This document shows positions 34,835 to 43,361 of a stretch of 64,000 nucleotides of DNA, one piece after another. Made by a program: the position numbers and the translations under genes. The notes beneath the pieces are model-generated. The model did not search any database and was not told the DNA's origin. It worked only from the letters and a program-made list of their open reading frames with translations. Position 1 is the first letter of the stretch. Each line of letters begins with the position of its first letter. The stretch comes from Planctomycetes bacterium ADurb.Bin069 (GTDB lineage: Bacteria; Planctomycetota; UBA8108; UBA8890; UBA8898): NCBI GenBank assembly GCA_002070955.1, contig MWEK01000016.1, forward strand, positions 39,897 through 103,896, given 5' to 3'.

Positions 34835-36747
34835 GAGTAGAGTCCTCCTAAACCCGACGGGACTTCCCGTCGAGGATCCACGCCCGCCGCCCGGTCGAGG
34901 AGCCTGACGGCCTGTTCGAGGCGGCGCGCGTCCATCCGCGCCTCTAGGATCAACCTGAGTCCCACCGTCACCAAGCCGGCGAAGAGATCCTCCCTCTCCG
35001 AGCCGAGCCGCGCCGCGAGACCTCCGAAACCGTCGGCGGCGGCGCGCGCCGCCGCGACGAACCTGCCGGCCGACCCGGACCGACCGCGCCACACGGCGAA
35101 GGTGAAGAGATCCTCCCACGGCGATCCGCGATGCGCGAATTCCCAGTCGACGACGGCGAAGCCGTCCTCCGCCGGCACGAAGTTTCCGGCGTGAAGGTCG
35201 CCATGGACGATCCTCAAGCGTCCCGCCTTGTCACACCCTTCGACCCACGCGAGATACCTGGCCGCCCACTCCGGTCCCCGGCCCTTCAACCCGCCGAGCT
35301 TCTCCGCCACGGTTCGATCACGGACATCGGTGTCGAGAAACGGCGGGAGCTCCACGGCGGCCAGCGCCTCGAGGAAAGCGGTGGCATCAGCGGTCGAGGG
35401 CTTCCTACCCCGCCCTTGCTGCCAGCGATAGTAGAGCGCCTCGCCCGCGGGCGAAGCGGTCCGCGCATAGGGTTGCAGCACCCAGCGGTCGATCGCCTGC
35501 CCCGGGCGGCGGGCGAAATACGTGAGCAAGGCCGCTTCCGTGGCGGCGAAATTGTTCCCGTCCGTGAAGTTCACGACGGCGCGAGGCTGCCGCGCGCCGC
35601 GCTTGAAAAGGAGCGCGGAGATTCTTCCATGGCGGCTCTTGACGTAGAGTTCGGCGGGCGGTTCCTTCCCGTCGAGCCAGCGCGGACGGGCGCCGTTCTC
35701 GGCCGGCGCCCGAGTGGACACACAGGCGAAGCTCGGCACGAGTGTTCTCCACGCCGGCAACCGCGCGATTCCGGTCCACACCGCCGCCCGCGCGGCAGCC
35801 ACTCCGATTCGGCGCCTCAGGGATCCCGCGCCGGGAATCAAACCCCATGCAAAAAACGCAAGCGGAGCAGGATCGGTAAGGCTGACCAAGCACACCGGAA
35901 AACGGTAGTTCGGAAACGCGGCGTACACCTGCACATGGTCATAGCCTGTTTCCGCGAACAACCGCCGCAGCGCGCGGTGCGAGTGCGTCCAGGTCAGATA
36001 CGGGCGCGCGCGGGCCAGGCGGCTGTACAGGTGCGCGAGCGGCCGCGGCAGAACCGTGGCGAAGCGCAGCCCGCTGTGCTCGTCCTTTGCGCCGAGCAGA
36101 TAGTTGCAGCCGAACCGGTTCTCGATGGCCAGGTAGAGCTGGCCGCCGGGTTTCAGGACCCGCGTCAGCGCCGCGATGCAGGCGCGCACCGTCTCCATCG
36201 GCGGGCGATCGGGACGCTGGCACGGAATATACTCCAAGACGCCGTTCACGATGACAAGATCGAAGGTTCCATCGAAGAACGGAAGATGCCGGTAATCGGA
36301 TCGCAGGGGGAACAGGTTGGAAATGCCGGCCTCCCTCGCCCGGATCATCGTGCCTCGTATGAAGGGTTCGGCCGCATCCAGCGCCACGACTTCCTTGGCC
36401 ATCGCGGCCGCCGCCATGGAGAGGCTGCCGAAACCGCAGCCGTAATCGAGAACGGCTGATTCCCGGCCGATCCTGGTGAGATACAAGCCGGCGGCACGCT
36501 CCGGCGCAAGCGTCCAATCGGCGAGGTCCGGGCGCGCGCGGACCGCCGTCTCCCAGCCCTCACGCTCGGCTTGATCGAGCATGGCTTCGAATGCGGTCCC
36601 CGGGTCAAAGCCCCCCGGTCCGCTGACGGCGGTAGCCGCATAGCCGCCCGGCACGAACAGATTCAGGCCGCAGGAGGCGCACCCCTGCCGTCCATCGGCC
36701 GCCGCCTCGTATGCACCATAACACCGCGGACAGCGTAATCGCACCAC
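34831..36747 (-). CDS. Zinc-ribbon / SAM methyltransferase / aminoglycoside-phosphotransferase-like fusion
   Basis: This 638-residue cytoplasmic protein has three parts. Residues 6-26 form a CX2C...CX2C zinc ribbon (C6, C9, C23, C26). A class I SAM methyltransferase follows, with motif I VLDYGCGFG at 99-107, VLEYIPC and VLKPGGQLYL. The C-terminal half (about 350-610) is a kinase-like APH fold with HGDLHAGNF (near 514) and VVDWEFAHRGSPWEDL, which are the catalytic and metal-binding loops. A methyltransferase joined to a small-molecule kinase suggests modification of a sugar or lipid-linked substrate (inference). Start is GTG 36747 or the adjacent GTG 36744, after AAGGAAG. It leads a two-gene operon behind a strong promoter. 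Confidence 0.85.
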   Translation of the reverse strand: MVRLRCPRCYGAYEAAADGRQGCASCGLNLFVPGGYAATAVSGPGGFDPGTAFEAMLDQAEREGWETAVRARPDLADWTLAPERAAGLYLTRIGRESAVLDYGCGFGSLSMAAAAMAKEVVALDAAEPFIRGTMIRAREAGISNLFPLRSDYRHLPFFDGTFDLVIVNGVLEYIPCQRPDRPPMETVRACIAALTRVLKPGGQLYLAIENRFGCNYLLGAKDEHSGLRFATVLPRPLAHLYSRLARARPYLTWTHSHRALRRLFAETGYDHVQVYAAFPNYRFPVCLVSLTDPAPLAFFAWGLIPGAGSLRRRIGVAAARAAVWTGIARLPAWRTLVPSFACVSTRAPAENGARPRWLDGKEPPAELYVKSRHGRISALLFKRGARQPRAVVNFTDGNNFAATEAALLTYFARRPGQAIDRWVLQPYARTASPAGEALYYRWQQGRGRKPSTADATAFLEALAAVELPPFLDTDVRDRTVAEKLGGLKGRGPEWAARYLAWVEGCDKAGRLRIVHGDLHAGNFVPAEDGFAVVDWEFAHRGSPWEDLFTFAVWRGRSGSAGRFVAAARAAADGFGGLAARLGSEREDLFAGLVTVGLRLILEARMDARRLEQAVRLLDRAAGVDPRREVPSGLGGLYS

Positions 36748-36767
36748 TCTTCCTTTCAGCGGTAGGC

Positions 36768-36796
36768 ATGCTACCTGGGCTCAAAACACCCGTCAA
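36768..36796 (-). promoter_or_regulatory. Promoter of the methyltransferase-kinase operon
   Basis: On the minus strand TTGACG (36791-36796) and TAGCAT (36768-36773) are 17 bp apart, 20 bp before the start codon. The -10 lies in a near-palindrome, GGTAGGCATGCTACC, a possible operator. Confidence 0.7.
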
Positions 36797-36883
36797 GGCG
36801 CGCGAAAGGGAGTTGGAAGCCTCGCAGCGGGGAACGCGTCTTGAGCGCCGCGATCCGGATGCGGCGCCGGCCGGCGCCCCGTT

Positions 36884-38071
36884 TCACAACCGGTGGCGCC
36901 ACAGGGTGAGCACCTGCTGAAAAGGCGCCGTTTGCAGCGGATCCGCGGCGAAGCGGAAGAGGTGGCCGGGGCAACGACAGTCGGAGGCGCCGAAACGCGG
37001 CACGGAGTCGTCGCAGATCGCGCGCACGGCGGCGGCCAGCTCGCACTCTCCGCGGCGGGTGCCGCGGATCGGCAGGGCCTTGACGCCGTCGGCGGCGGCG
37101 CGCAACGCGTCAATCTGCCAGTGGTGCCGCTTGCCCCGCCGCAGGTGCCGTTCGATGCGTTTGCCGAGCCCCCGGCGCGCCGAGCCGACGTAGGCGTACC
37201 AACCGCCGGGAAAGTCGCGCGGGCCCGACGCGCCCGCCTCAAGACGCCGCGCTCGCGCCAGGCGCAGGAGCAGAAGGTAGAGCCCGCCGTCGGCGACGCC
37301 GGCCTCGAAGGTGTCCCACGGGATCGCGAGGGGCCTCGGCCGCCCCTCAAAACGCAGGCGGCGGTCCGCGCCGAAGGTCGGCTCCAGAGCCAAGGGGAAG
37401 TAGTCGATGGCCGCGCGCGCCGCGCCGAAAGCCCGGGCAAACTCCAGATCGTTGTGGAAGTCCGGCAGAAAGCGATCGGCGCGCCCTTGCACGACAAAGA
37501 GCACCCCCGCGCCGCCTGCGCCCGCCGCGGCCAGCGTCTCCACGTGGCGCCGCGCCCGCGCGCTCCGCGCATCGGGAAAGAGCGCAAGCCCATGCTCGAC
37601 CAGCGTGCAGGACTTGACCTCGAGGAGATAAGGCGCGCCTCCGCGCGACAGCAAGAGGTCGATGCGCGACTCCCCCGCCCGCACCTCCCGCCCGACGACC
37701 GTCGCATCGGCCAGAGGCGGGATCAGGCGCTCCTCGAGGAGCCGTTCGGCCACGCGCGCGGTTCGAGCGGCGTTCAGGAAGACGACCCGCGGCGAGTCGC
37801 CGGGCCAACGCCGCCTCCAGCGCAGCCCGACGGCCTCCCACGCCAACCGGCCGCGACGCCGCGGCGCCAGCAGAAGCTCGACGCCGGGAAGCAGCATCTC
37901 CCCCATGCGGCCCGGGTTGGCCATGTAGGCGGTCGCCGCGCGCGCGCGGTTCCGCCCCTCCCGGAGCACGCACGCCACCGCGAAGCGGTTGAGGCGCCCG
38001 CGGAAAACGGCGGGCCGCAACGGCTCGGTTTCCAGGAGCGGCGCCGGAGCCTTCCGCATATTTGCCCGCAT
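36884..38071 (-). CDS. sfsA: SfsA nuclease-like protein fused to a GIY-YIG (DUF123) domain
   Basis: The first about 235 residues match SfsA (sugar fermentation stimulation protein, a DNA-binding protein and probable nuclease), with RFAVACVLREG near residue 28, NPGRMGEML and the catalytic-core-like YLLEVKSCTLVE. The C-terminal about 120 residues match the DUF123 group of GIY-YIG endonucleases (GGWYAYVGSARRGLGKRIERH, HHWQIDALR) and contain several cysteines (CELAAAV, CRCPGHLF). ATG 38071 is used; ATG 38059 is also possible, as no clear Shine-Dalgarno is seen. The fusion suggests one polypeptide with two nucleic-acid domains. Its role is unknown. Confidence 0.85.
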   Translation of the reverse strand: MRANMRKAPAPLLETEPLRPAVFRGRLNRFAVACVLREGRNRARAATAYMANPGRMGEMLLPGVELLLAPRRRGRLAWEAVGLRWRRRWPGDSPRVVFLNAARTARVAERLLEERLIPPLADATVVGREVRAGESRIDLLLSRGGAPYLLEVKSCTLVEHGLALFPDARSARARRHVETLAAAGAGGAGVLFVVQGRADRFLPDFHNDLEFARAFGAARAAIDYFPLALEPTFGADRRLRFEGRPRPLAIPWDTFEAGVADGGLYLLLLRLARARRLEAGASGPRDFPGGWYAYVGSARRGLGKRIERHLRRGKRHHWQIDALRAAADGVKALPIRGTRRGECELAAAVRAICDDSVPRFGASDCRCPGHLFRFAADPLQTAPFQQVLTLWRHRL

Positions 38072-38144
38072 CTACCGGGCCGCCGGAAGCGGCGGCGCGG
38101 GGCGCGCCCCGCAGGAACGCGCTTCCCGCCGCCGCGGCGCGCCT

Positions 38145-39986
38145 TCAGCGCGGCCACACCTTGATGGCGCGGTAGGCGACCGGCCCGTGGTTCCCCTGGA
38201 ACATCAGCGGACCCACCGGCGCCTCCTTTCCGGAGATTCCGCCCGGCGTCGCCCCCGGCATCGAAAGGTGGCGGTGCAAGGTGTGCCCGTTGAGCTCCAC
38301 GAGGACGAACTCCGCGTTCCGCACTTTCTTGCCCGCGGCGTCGAAAATCGGCGCCCGGAACTCGACGACGAAACGCTGCCATTCGCCCGGCGGCCGCGAC
38401 GCGTTGATCGGCGGCGGCGCCGCGCCGTAGATCGCGCCGATGTCGGCCGGCGACATCTTCTCCCGGCCGAAACTGTCGAGCACCTGAATTTCGTACTCGC
38501 CCATGACGTAGATCCCCGAGTTCGAGCCCCGCGGCACCATCAGCTCGAGCTCCAGCCGCATGTCGCCGTACTTCTCCGCGCTGTAAAGATCGAGGCCCGC
38601 GCCGAACGCCGGCGGCGCGTTCACCAGTTCGCCCTCCCCGGGAGCGGCGACGAGGAGCGCGGGGTTCGCGCCGGAGACCCGCGCCACGCCCACCGACCAC
38701 GCGCTCTGCTTGCCGCCTTCCGGGCGCGCGGTCCAAGCGGCGATGTCCTTCCCATTGAAGGGCGACACGGCCTCGGCGTCCTTCTCAGGGACGAGCAACT
38801 CCAGGTCCTTGAAGGCGACTTCCATGTCCATGCCGCCGTGAAGCTGGAGCGCGAGGTGCCCCTCGAGCCTCCCCGGGTCGTCGACAAGCTCCGCCGACTT
38901 CAGGCCGTTCACGTGAACGACGATCCGCCGGCCGTGGGCCGAGACCGTCATTCGGTTCCACTCCCGGGGCTTGAACCACTGCTTGACCTGGTCGGCCGCG
39001 GGCTGGGACACCCACTCCCGGCCGCCGGTCTCGTACAGGCCGCCCACATCGTTGGCGACATCGATCTCGGCCTGAAATCCGTAGACGCCGACGGCATCCT
39101 TGACCTCGTCGGCTCGGAAGTAGAAACCGCTGTTGCCCTTGGCGCACTTGAAGGCGAGCCGCGCCGTGAAATCCCCGAAGCGCCGGTCGCTGGCGAGCAG
39201 CCCGTGCCGCGGCTCGCTCGCCGGGCTCGTTCCGAGAATCGCGGCGTCCTTGACCTCCCACGCGCCGCCCGGCAGAGTGTGCCAGCCGGCCAGCGACACG
39301 CCGTCGAAAAGCCGCTGCCAGCGGTGGCGCCCGAGATCCTGAAGGCGGAGGTTGCGCCACATCACCTTGGTCCCCGGCTTGTCCGTCGCGTGCACCTGGA
39401 GCGCGATGAATCCCACCAGGGTCTCCGAGTCGACGAGATCCGCCGCCGGGACGCCGTTCACCCAGGTCTTGATGGAGTCGCCGACGGCGACGACGCGGTA
39501 CGCGTTCCAGCCCTCGGGCTTGAAGGCTTTCCGCGCCGCCTCGTTTCGCGACAGGTCGGCGAGCCAGCCGCGGCCGGCCTCATCGTAGATGCCGCCGCTC
39601 CAGGCGCGCGCCGACCCGTCGATCTCCACCTGGTAGCCGTGAACGCGCCAGTTTTGATAGTCCCCGGAGCTCTCGCTCCTGATCTGGATTCCGGAGTTCA
39701 GGCTCGGATCGACCTTCACTTCCAGTTCCAGGATGAAGTCGCCGTAGCTGCGCTCGGTGCAGAGGAAGCTGTTCGACGTGCCGGCGACCGACGTCCCCAC
39801 GATGACGCCGTCCTCGACGGTGTACAGGGCCTTGCCACCCCGCTGGATCCAGCCGTTCAGGGTCTTGCCGTCGCAGAGCGCGCGCCAGGCGGCTTCGTCG
39901 CCGGCCGCGGCCGGCGCGGCCCCGCCGGCCGCCACGAAGAGGGCGATTCCCGCCGAGGAGATCAACAACTTCGGCACTGCATGCAT
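38145..39986 (-). CDS. Secreted triple DUF1080 (3-keto-glycoside hydrolase-like) protein
   Basis: After a signal peptide (about 1-28) the 613-residue protein contains three consecutive DUF1080 jelly-roll domains, at about 30-220, 225-405 and 410-613. The repeating pattern includes LCDGKTLNGW, LFDGVSLAGW and FNGKDIAAW at the domain starts and NSGIQIR, NSGFYFR and NSGIYVM at their cores. DUF1080 includes lectin-like and 3-keto-glycoside hydrolase members. Three in tandem is more than the usual one or two. The ATG is preceded by AAAGGAGG. It follows the MBL-fold nuclease gene on the same strand but with a 111-bp gap, so it probably has its own promoter, with a TGTACAAC-like -10 near 40000. Confidence 0.88.
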   Translation of the reverse strand: MHAVPKLLISSAGIALFVAAGGAAPAAAGDEAAWRALCDGKTLNGWIQRGGKALYTVEDGVIVGTSVAGTSNSFLCTERSYGDFILELEVKVDPSLNSGIQIRSESSGDYQNWRVHGYQVEIDGSARAWSGGIYDEAGRGWLADLSRNEAARKAFKPEGWNAYRVVAVGDSIKTWVNGVPAADLVDSETLVGFIALQVHATDKPGTKVMWRNLRLQDLGRHRWQRLFDGVSLAGWHTLPGGAWEVKDAAILGTSPASEPRHGLLASDRRFGDFTARLAFKCAKGNSGFYFRADEVKDAVGVYGFQAEIDVANDVGGLYETGGREWVSQPAADQVKQWFKPREWNRMTVSAHGRRIVVHVNGLKSAELVDDPGRLEGHLALQLHGGMDMEVAFKDLELLVPEKDAEAVSPFNGKDIAAWTARPEGGKQSAWSVGVARVSGANPALLVAAPGEGELVNAPPAFGAGLDLYSAEKYGDMRLELELMVPRGSNSGIYVMGEYEIQVLDSFGREKMSPADIGAIYGAAPPPINASRPPGEWQRFVVEFRAPIFDAAGKKVRNAEFVLVELNGHTLHRHLSMPGATPGGISGKEAPVGPLMFQGNHGPVAYRAIKVWPR

Positions 39987-40097
39987 GGGGCCTCCTTTCG
40001 CCGGTTGTACAGGTTCCGCACCGTTTCATTGTCACCGGCGCGGAGCTCGGGCGCAAGCGCCGGACCGCGCGGGCGGCGGGCGCCCCCGCGCGGCGCC

Positions 40098-41489
40098 TCA
40101 CAGGTCCCAGGTCTGCCCCGCGTGGGGAATGATCACGTTCTTGACGCCGCGCGCCGTGAGCTCGTTCAAGAACGCGACCGACTGCGTCTCCTCGCCGTGG
40201 ACGAGAAAAACCAGGCCGAGGCGGCCCAAAGCGCCCGCCATCCAGTCCAGGAGCTCCTGGCGGTCGGCGTGGGCCGAAAACGCGTTGATCGTCTCGACCT
40301 CGGCCCGGACCGTGTACCGCTCGCCGAAGATCTTGACCTCGGGGCGCTTCTCGACGAGCTGGCGGCCGAGGGTATTCTCGGCCTGGTAGCCGATGATCAG
40401 GACCGTGTTGCGCGCATCACCCACCGTGTGCGCCAGGTGATGGAGCACGCGGCCGCCTTCGCACATTCCCGAGGCCGAGATGATGACCATCGGCCCCGGC
40501 CGATCGTTGAGCGCCTTGGACTCCTGGACGTCGCGTACGTAAACCAGGCGCGCGAACCCAAAGGGATCTTCCCGGCGCGCCAGAAGAGCCAGCGTTTCCT
40601 CATCGTAGCATTCCGGGTGGCGCCTGAAGACCTCGGTGGCGTTGACCGAGAGGGGCGAATCGACGTAGATCGGCATGGGCGGCAGGTCGCCGTTCTTCCA
40701 AAACTTGTGGAGGATGTGGACCAGATGCTGCGTCCGGCCGACGCTGAAGGAGGGGATCACGATCTTGCCGCGCTGCGGCACGGCCTTCCTGAGGATCGGC
40801 AGGAGTTTTTCCTCGATGCGCTGCGCGCCCTCGTGGCGGCGGCCGCCGTAGGTCGTCTCCATGATGAGGACGTCGTTCGGCTCGAGCGGCCACGGATCCC
40901 GCAGAATCGGCTGCGAGGGCCGCCCCAGGTCGCCCGAGTAGATGATCCGGCGTGCGCCGCCGCCGCCGCCGGCCCTGATCTCGGTTATGGCGGCGCCGAG
41001 AATGTGGCCCGCGCCGTGGTAGATGACTTCGGTCTGCCCGTCGATCCTGAAGGGTTCCTCGAAGGACACGGCCTGGAAGTAAGGCATCACGGCCTCCGCT
41101 TCCTCGACGGTGTAGAGGGGCTCGAAGGGGTTCTTGCCGAGCCGCGCGCGCTTCTTGTTGACGAACTGGACATCCTGCTCCTGCAAGTGGCCCGAATCGG
41201 GCAGCATGATGGAGCACAGATCGCAGGTGGCGCTGGTCGCGTAGATCGTGCCGCGGAAGCCGCGTTTGACGAGGGTGGGCAGGTTGCCGCTGTGATCGAT
41301 GTGGGCGTGGGAGAGAAGCACCGCGTCGAGGGTGTCGGCCGGCATCAGGAGGTTGCGGTTGCGTTCGAAGGCCTCCTTGCGCTTGCCTTGATGCAGACCG
41401 CAGTCCAAGAGGAGGCGGCGGCCGTTCACCTCGAGGAGGTGCGCCGACCCCGTCACCGCGCGTGTCGCGCCGTAGAAGGTCAGTTTCAT
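40098..41489 (-). CDS. MBL-fold beta-CASP ribonuclease-like protein
   Basis: This 463-residue cytoplasmic protein has the metallo-beta-lactamase metal motif HAHIDHSG, the later ligands in GAGHILGAA and YSGDLGR, and a beta-CASP domain with VDSPLSVNATEVF, ISASGMCEGGRVLHH and the C-terminal FSAHADRQEL and VHGEE. It resembles the CPSF73/Ysh1-like bacterial group (often called MBL-fold RNA-processing exonuclease) and not classical RNase J. RNA processing is the likely role. Start ATG 41489 begins the conserved MKLTFYGA strand. Confidence 0.92.
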   Translation of the reverse strand: MKLTFYGATRAVTGSAHLLEVNGRRLLLDCGLHQGKRKEAFERNRNLLMPADTLDAVLLSHAHIDHSGNLPTLVKRGFRGTIYATSATCDLCSIMLPDSGHLQEQDVQFVNKKRARLGKNPFEPLYTVEEAEAVMPYFQAVSFEEPFRIDGQTEVIYHGAGHILGAAITEIRAGGGGGARRIIYSGDLGRPSQPILRDPWPLEPNDVLIMETTYGGRRHEGAQRIEEKLLPILRKAVPQRGKIVIPSFSVGRTQHLVHILHKFWKNGDLPPMPIYVDSPLSVNATEVFRRHPECYDEETLALLARREDPFGFARLVYVRDVQESKALNDRPGPMVIISASGMCEGGRVLHHLAHTVGDARNTVLIIGYQAENTLGRQLVEKRPEVKIFGERYTVRAEVETINAFSAHADRQELLDWMAGALGRLGLVFLVHGEETQSVAFLNELTARGVKNVIIPHAGQTWDL

Positions 41490-41543
41490 GGCTCTGTTCG
41501 GCGGTTCAACCTGCTCCCATCGTGATATCGGCCGTTTGCCCGC

Positions 41544-41557
41544 GGCGCTCGAGCGCC
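41544..41557. other. 14-bp perfect palindrome between genes
   Basis: GGCGCTCGAGCGCC lies in the 88-bp gap between the GH5-like gene stop and the beta-CASP gene start. It could be a protein-binding site or part of a terminator. Function unknown. Confidence 0.4.
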
Positions 41558-41577
41558 CTCGCGCGGTTTCCGGCGCC

Positions 41578-43338
41578 TCACCGCGGTTCGATGCGCGCCG
41601 CGATGTCGAGGCGGAAAGGCGGCGGGGCCAGCGCCAGGCGCCCGCCCGCGACCCGCGCCTCTTCCGTCAAGACCGGTTTGCCCGCGGCCGTGTCCCACCA
41701 CTCTACGCGGTACGCGCCGTCGGCCAGGCCCGTGAAGACCGCCGCGGCGCCCGTGCACGGCGCGGGATCCTCATCCATGGCGCCGTTCGGCCAATCGTAC
41801 GCCGAATCGAGGAGCCACACCAGCGCGCGGCGCGGCGCGGCGACGCCGAAGGCCCGCGCCTTCGCGCTCTCCTGGAAGACGATGGGCTTCATGGCCGCAT
41901 CGCCGATGGCCGTGCCCTCCAGGAAGGCCGCCAGGGCCGACCAGTGGCGATACAGGTTCTGGGAGTGAATGCTCTCCCACCACCAGGTCATGCCCGTGCC
42001 CGCGGCCCCCGTGAACGCTCCGCTCCAGACCGCTTGGTGCAGCGCCCGCAGATACGGGTCTTGATCAGGCTTCCACCCGCGCCAGTCCGTGCCGTACTCG
42101 CTCACGAAAAACGGCTTGCCGTCGCGGGCGAAGAACTCGGCCGTCCTCCGCGCCGTCATGACGGCCGGATGCTTCTCGTTGTAGGAGTGGTACTGCGAGA
42201 AGTCCATCTCCGGGAGCTCGAACAGTCCGCCGCGGTCGCTGCAGCCCGTGAAGCTGGACGTAATGAGGTGCCGGTAGGGATCCAGCGCCCGCAGCCGCCG
42301 CGCCATGTCGCGGTGCCAGGCAACCACGTCGTCGTGCTTCAGGTACTTGTAGACGTTGTCGATCTCGTTGAAGAACTCCCACGCGAGGATGTTCGTGAAG
42401 GCCGTCCAGCGCCCCACGATGTACCGCAGGCGCTTCGCGTAGAGCTCCCGCGCCTCCGGACGCGTCATGAACTCGTTCTGGTCGGCGCACGGCCCCCCGT
42501 TGGCGGCGTTGTACGGGTGCCTCGGCCAGCGGTTGTTGCCGCCCCAGTAGTCGGGCTTCTCCTCGAACATGCCGTGGTAGTCGAAGCACAGCATCACGTA
42601 GACGCCCCGCGCGCGCGCCTCGGCAAGCACACGGTCGAGCACCCACGCCCGATCGAGGCGATAGCGGAGGCGGTCGCCGCGGTCCCACTCGATGCCGAAG
42701 GCCTCCGGCCACATCCACAACCGGATGTAATTGATGCCGTTTTCGCGGTAGGCCGCCAGCCAGTCGTCGTAGTCGTAGGACCCTCGGCTCCCGTGCCAGC
42801 AGGCGCACAAGCCCTTCAGGAAAAGCGGCGTGCCGTCGTCGAGCCTGAAATAGCGCTTGCCCCGCTCCTCGACGCGCGCGAAGCCGGGGCGCGCGGCCGG
42901 CGCCGCGTCGATGGTCGACTCGCCGCGCCCGGCCGGTTGCCCCGCCACCGCAACGGACACGGTGAGCGCGTGCCGCCCGGGCACCAGCGGCACGTATCGG
43001 GCGCGCCAGCCGGCTTCGCCGCGGGGCGCCAGCTTCTCGCGGTTGCCTGCCAGCGAACGCTCGAAATCCTGGAACCAGAACGCCGGCAAGCGGATCGGCG
43101 CGCCGGCCGGCGGCACGGCCTCCAGGTCCACGGCGATCGCGTCCGGATCGAAGGGATTGGCCCCGGCGGGCACGCCTTCGATAGCGAGTTCCACGGCTTT
43201 CAAAACCTCGCACGGCCCGTCGAGGACCGTGATGCTGAGAACGGGCGGTGTCGCGCCGCCCGCTTCAAGACCCACCGCCGCAAGGAGCGCCGGCCCCAGG
43301 ACCCGAAATCTCCGCGTCGCCGTCGCGGGTTTCCGCAT
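41578..43338 (-). CDS. Secreted GH5-like glycoside hydrolase
   Basis: This 586-residue protein has a signal peptide (about 1-28), an N-terminal beta domain (about 30-150) and a (beta/alpha)8 catalytic domain resembling GH5 and clan A mannanases or cellulases. The acid/base glutamate is E325 in WEFFNEID and the nucleophile is E414 in FVSEYG. FLKGLCACWHG and YIRLWMWP at the barrel start are typical of the fold. The substrate is not predictable. A short C-terminal beta domain is likely. GGGAGGAAG lies before ATG 43338. It lies 23 bp after the esterase gene, so the two form an operon for polysaccharide breakdown. Confidence 0.85.
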   Translation of the reverse strand: MRKPATATRRFRVLGPALLAAVGLEAGGATPPVLSITVLDGPCEVLKAVELAIEGVPAGANPFDPDAIAVDLEAVPPAGAPIRLPAFWFQDFERSLAGNREKLAPRGEAGWRARYVPLVPGRHALTVSVAVAGQPAGRGESTIDAAPAARPGFARVEERGKRYFRLDDGTPLFLKGLCACWHGSRGSYDYDDWLAAYRENGINYIRLWMWPEAFGIEWDRGDRLRYRLDRAWVLDRVLAEARARGVYVMLCFDYHGMFEEKPDYWGGNNRWPRHPYNAANGGPCADQNEFMTRPEARELYAKRLRYIVGRWTAFTNILAWEFFNEIDNVYKYLKHDDVVAWHRDMARRLRALDPYRHLITSSFTGCSDRGGLFELPEMDFSQYHSYNEKHPAVMTARRTAEFFARDGKPFFVSEYGTDWRGWKPDQDPYLRALHQAVWSGAFTGAAGTGMTWWWESIHSQNLYRHWSALAAFLEGTAIGDAAMKPIVFQESAKARAFGVAAPRRALVWLLDSAYDWPNGAMDEDPAPCTGAAAVFTGLADGAYRVEWWDTAAGKPVLTEEARVAGGRLALAPPPFRLDIAARIEPR

Positions 43339-43361
43339 GGCTTCCTCCCCTGAATTCCCCC

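Noticed and set aside
37989..41525. A very long plus-strand open frame (about 1178 residues) covering 38-41.5 kb
   Set aside because: It lies antisense to the clear triple DUF1080 and beta-CASP genes, and its product is Arg/Pro/Gly-rich with no domain. In GC-rich DNA such antisense frames are expected.
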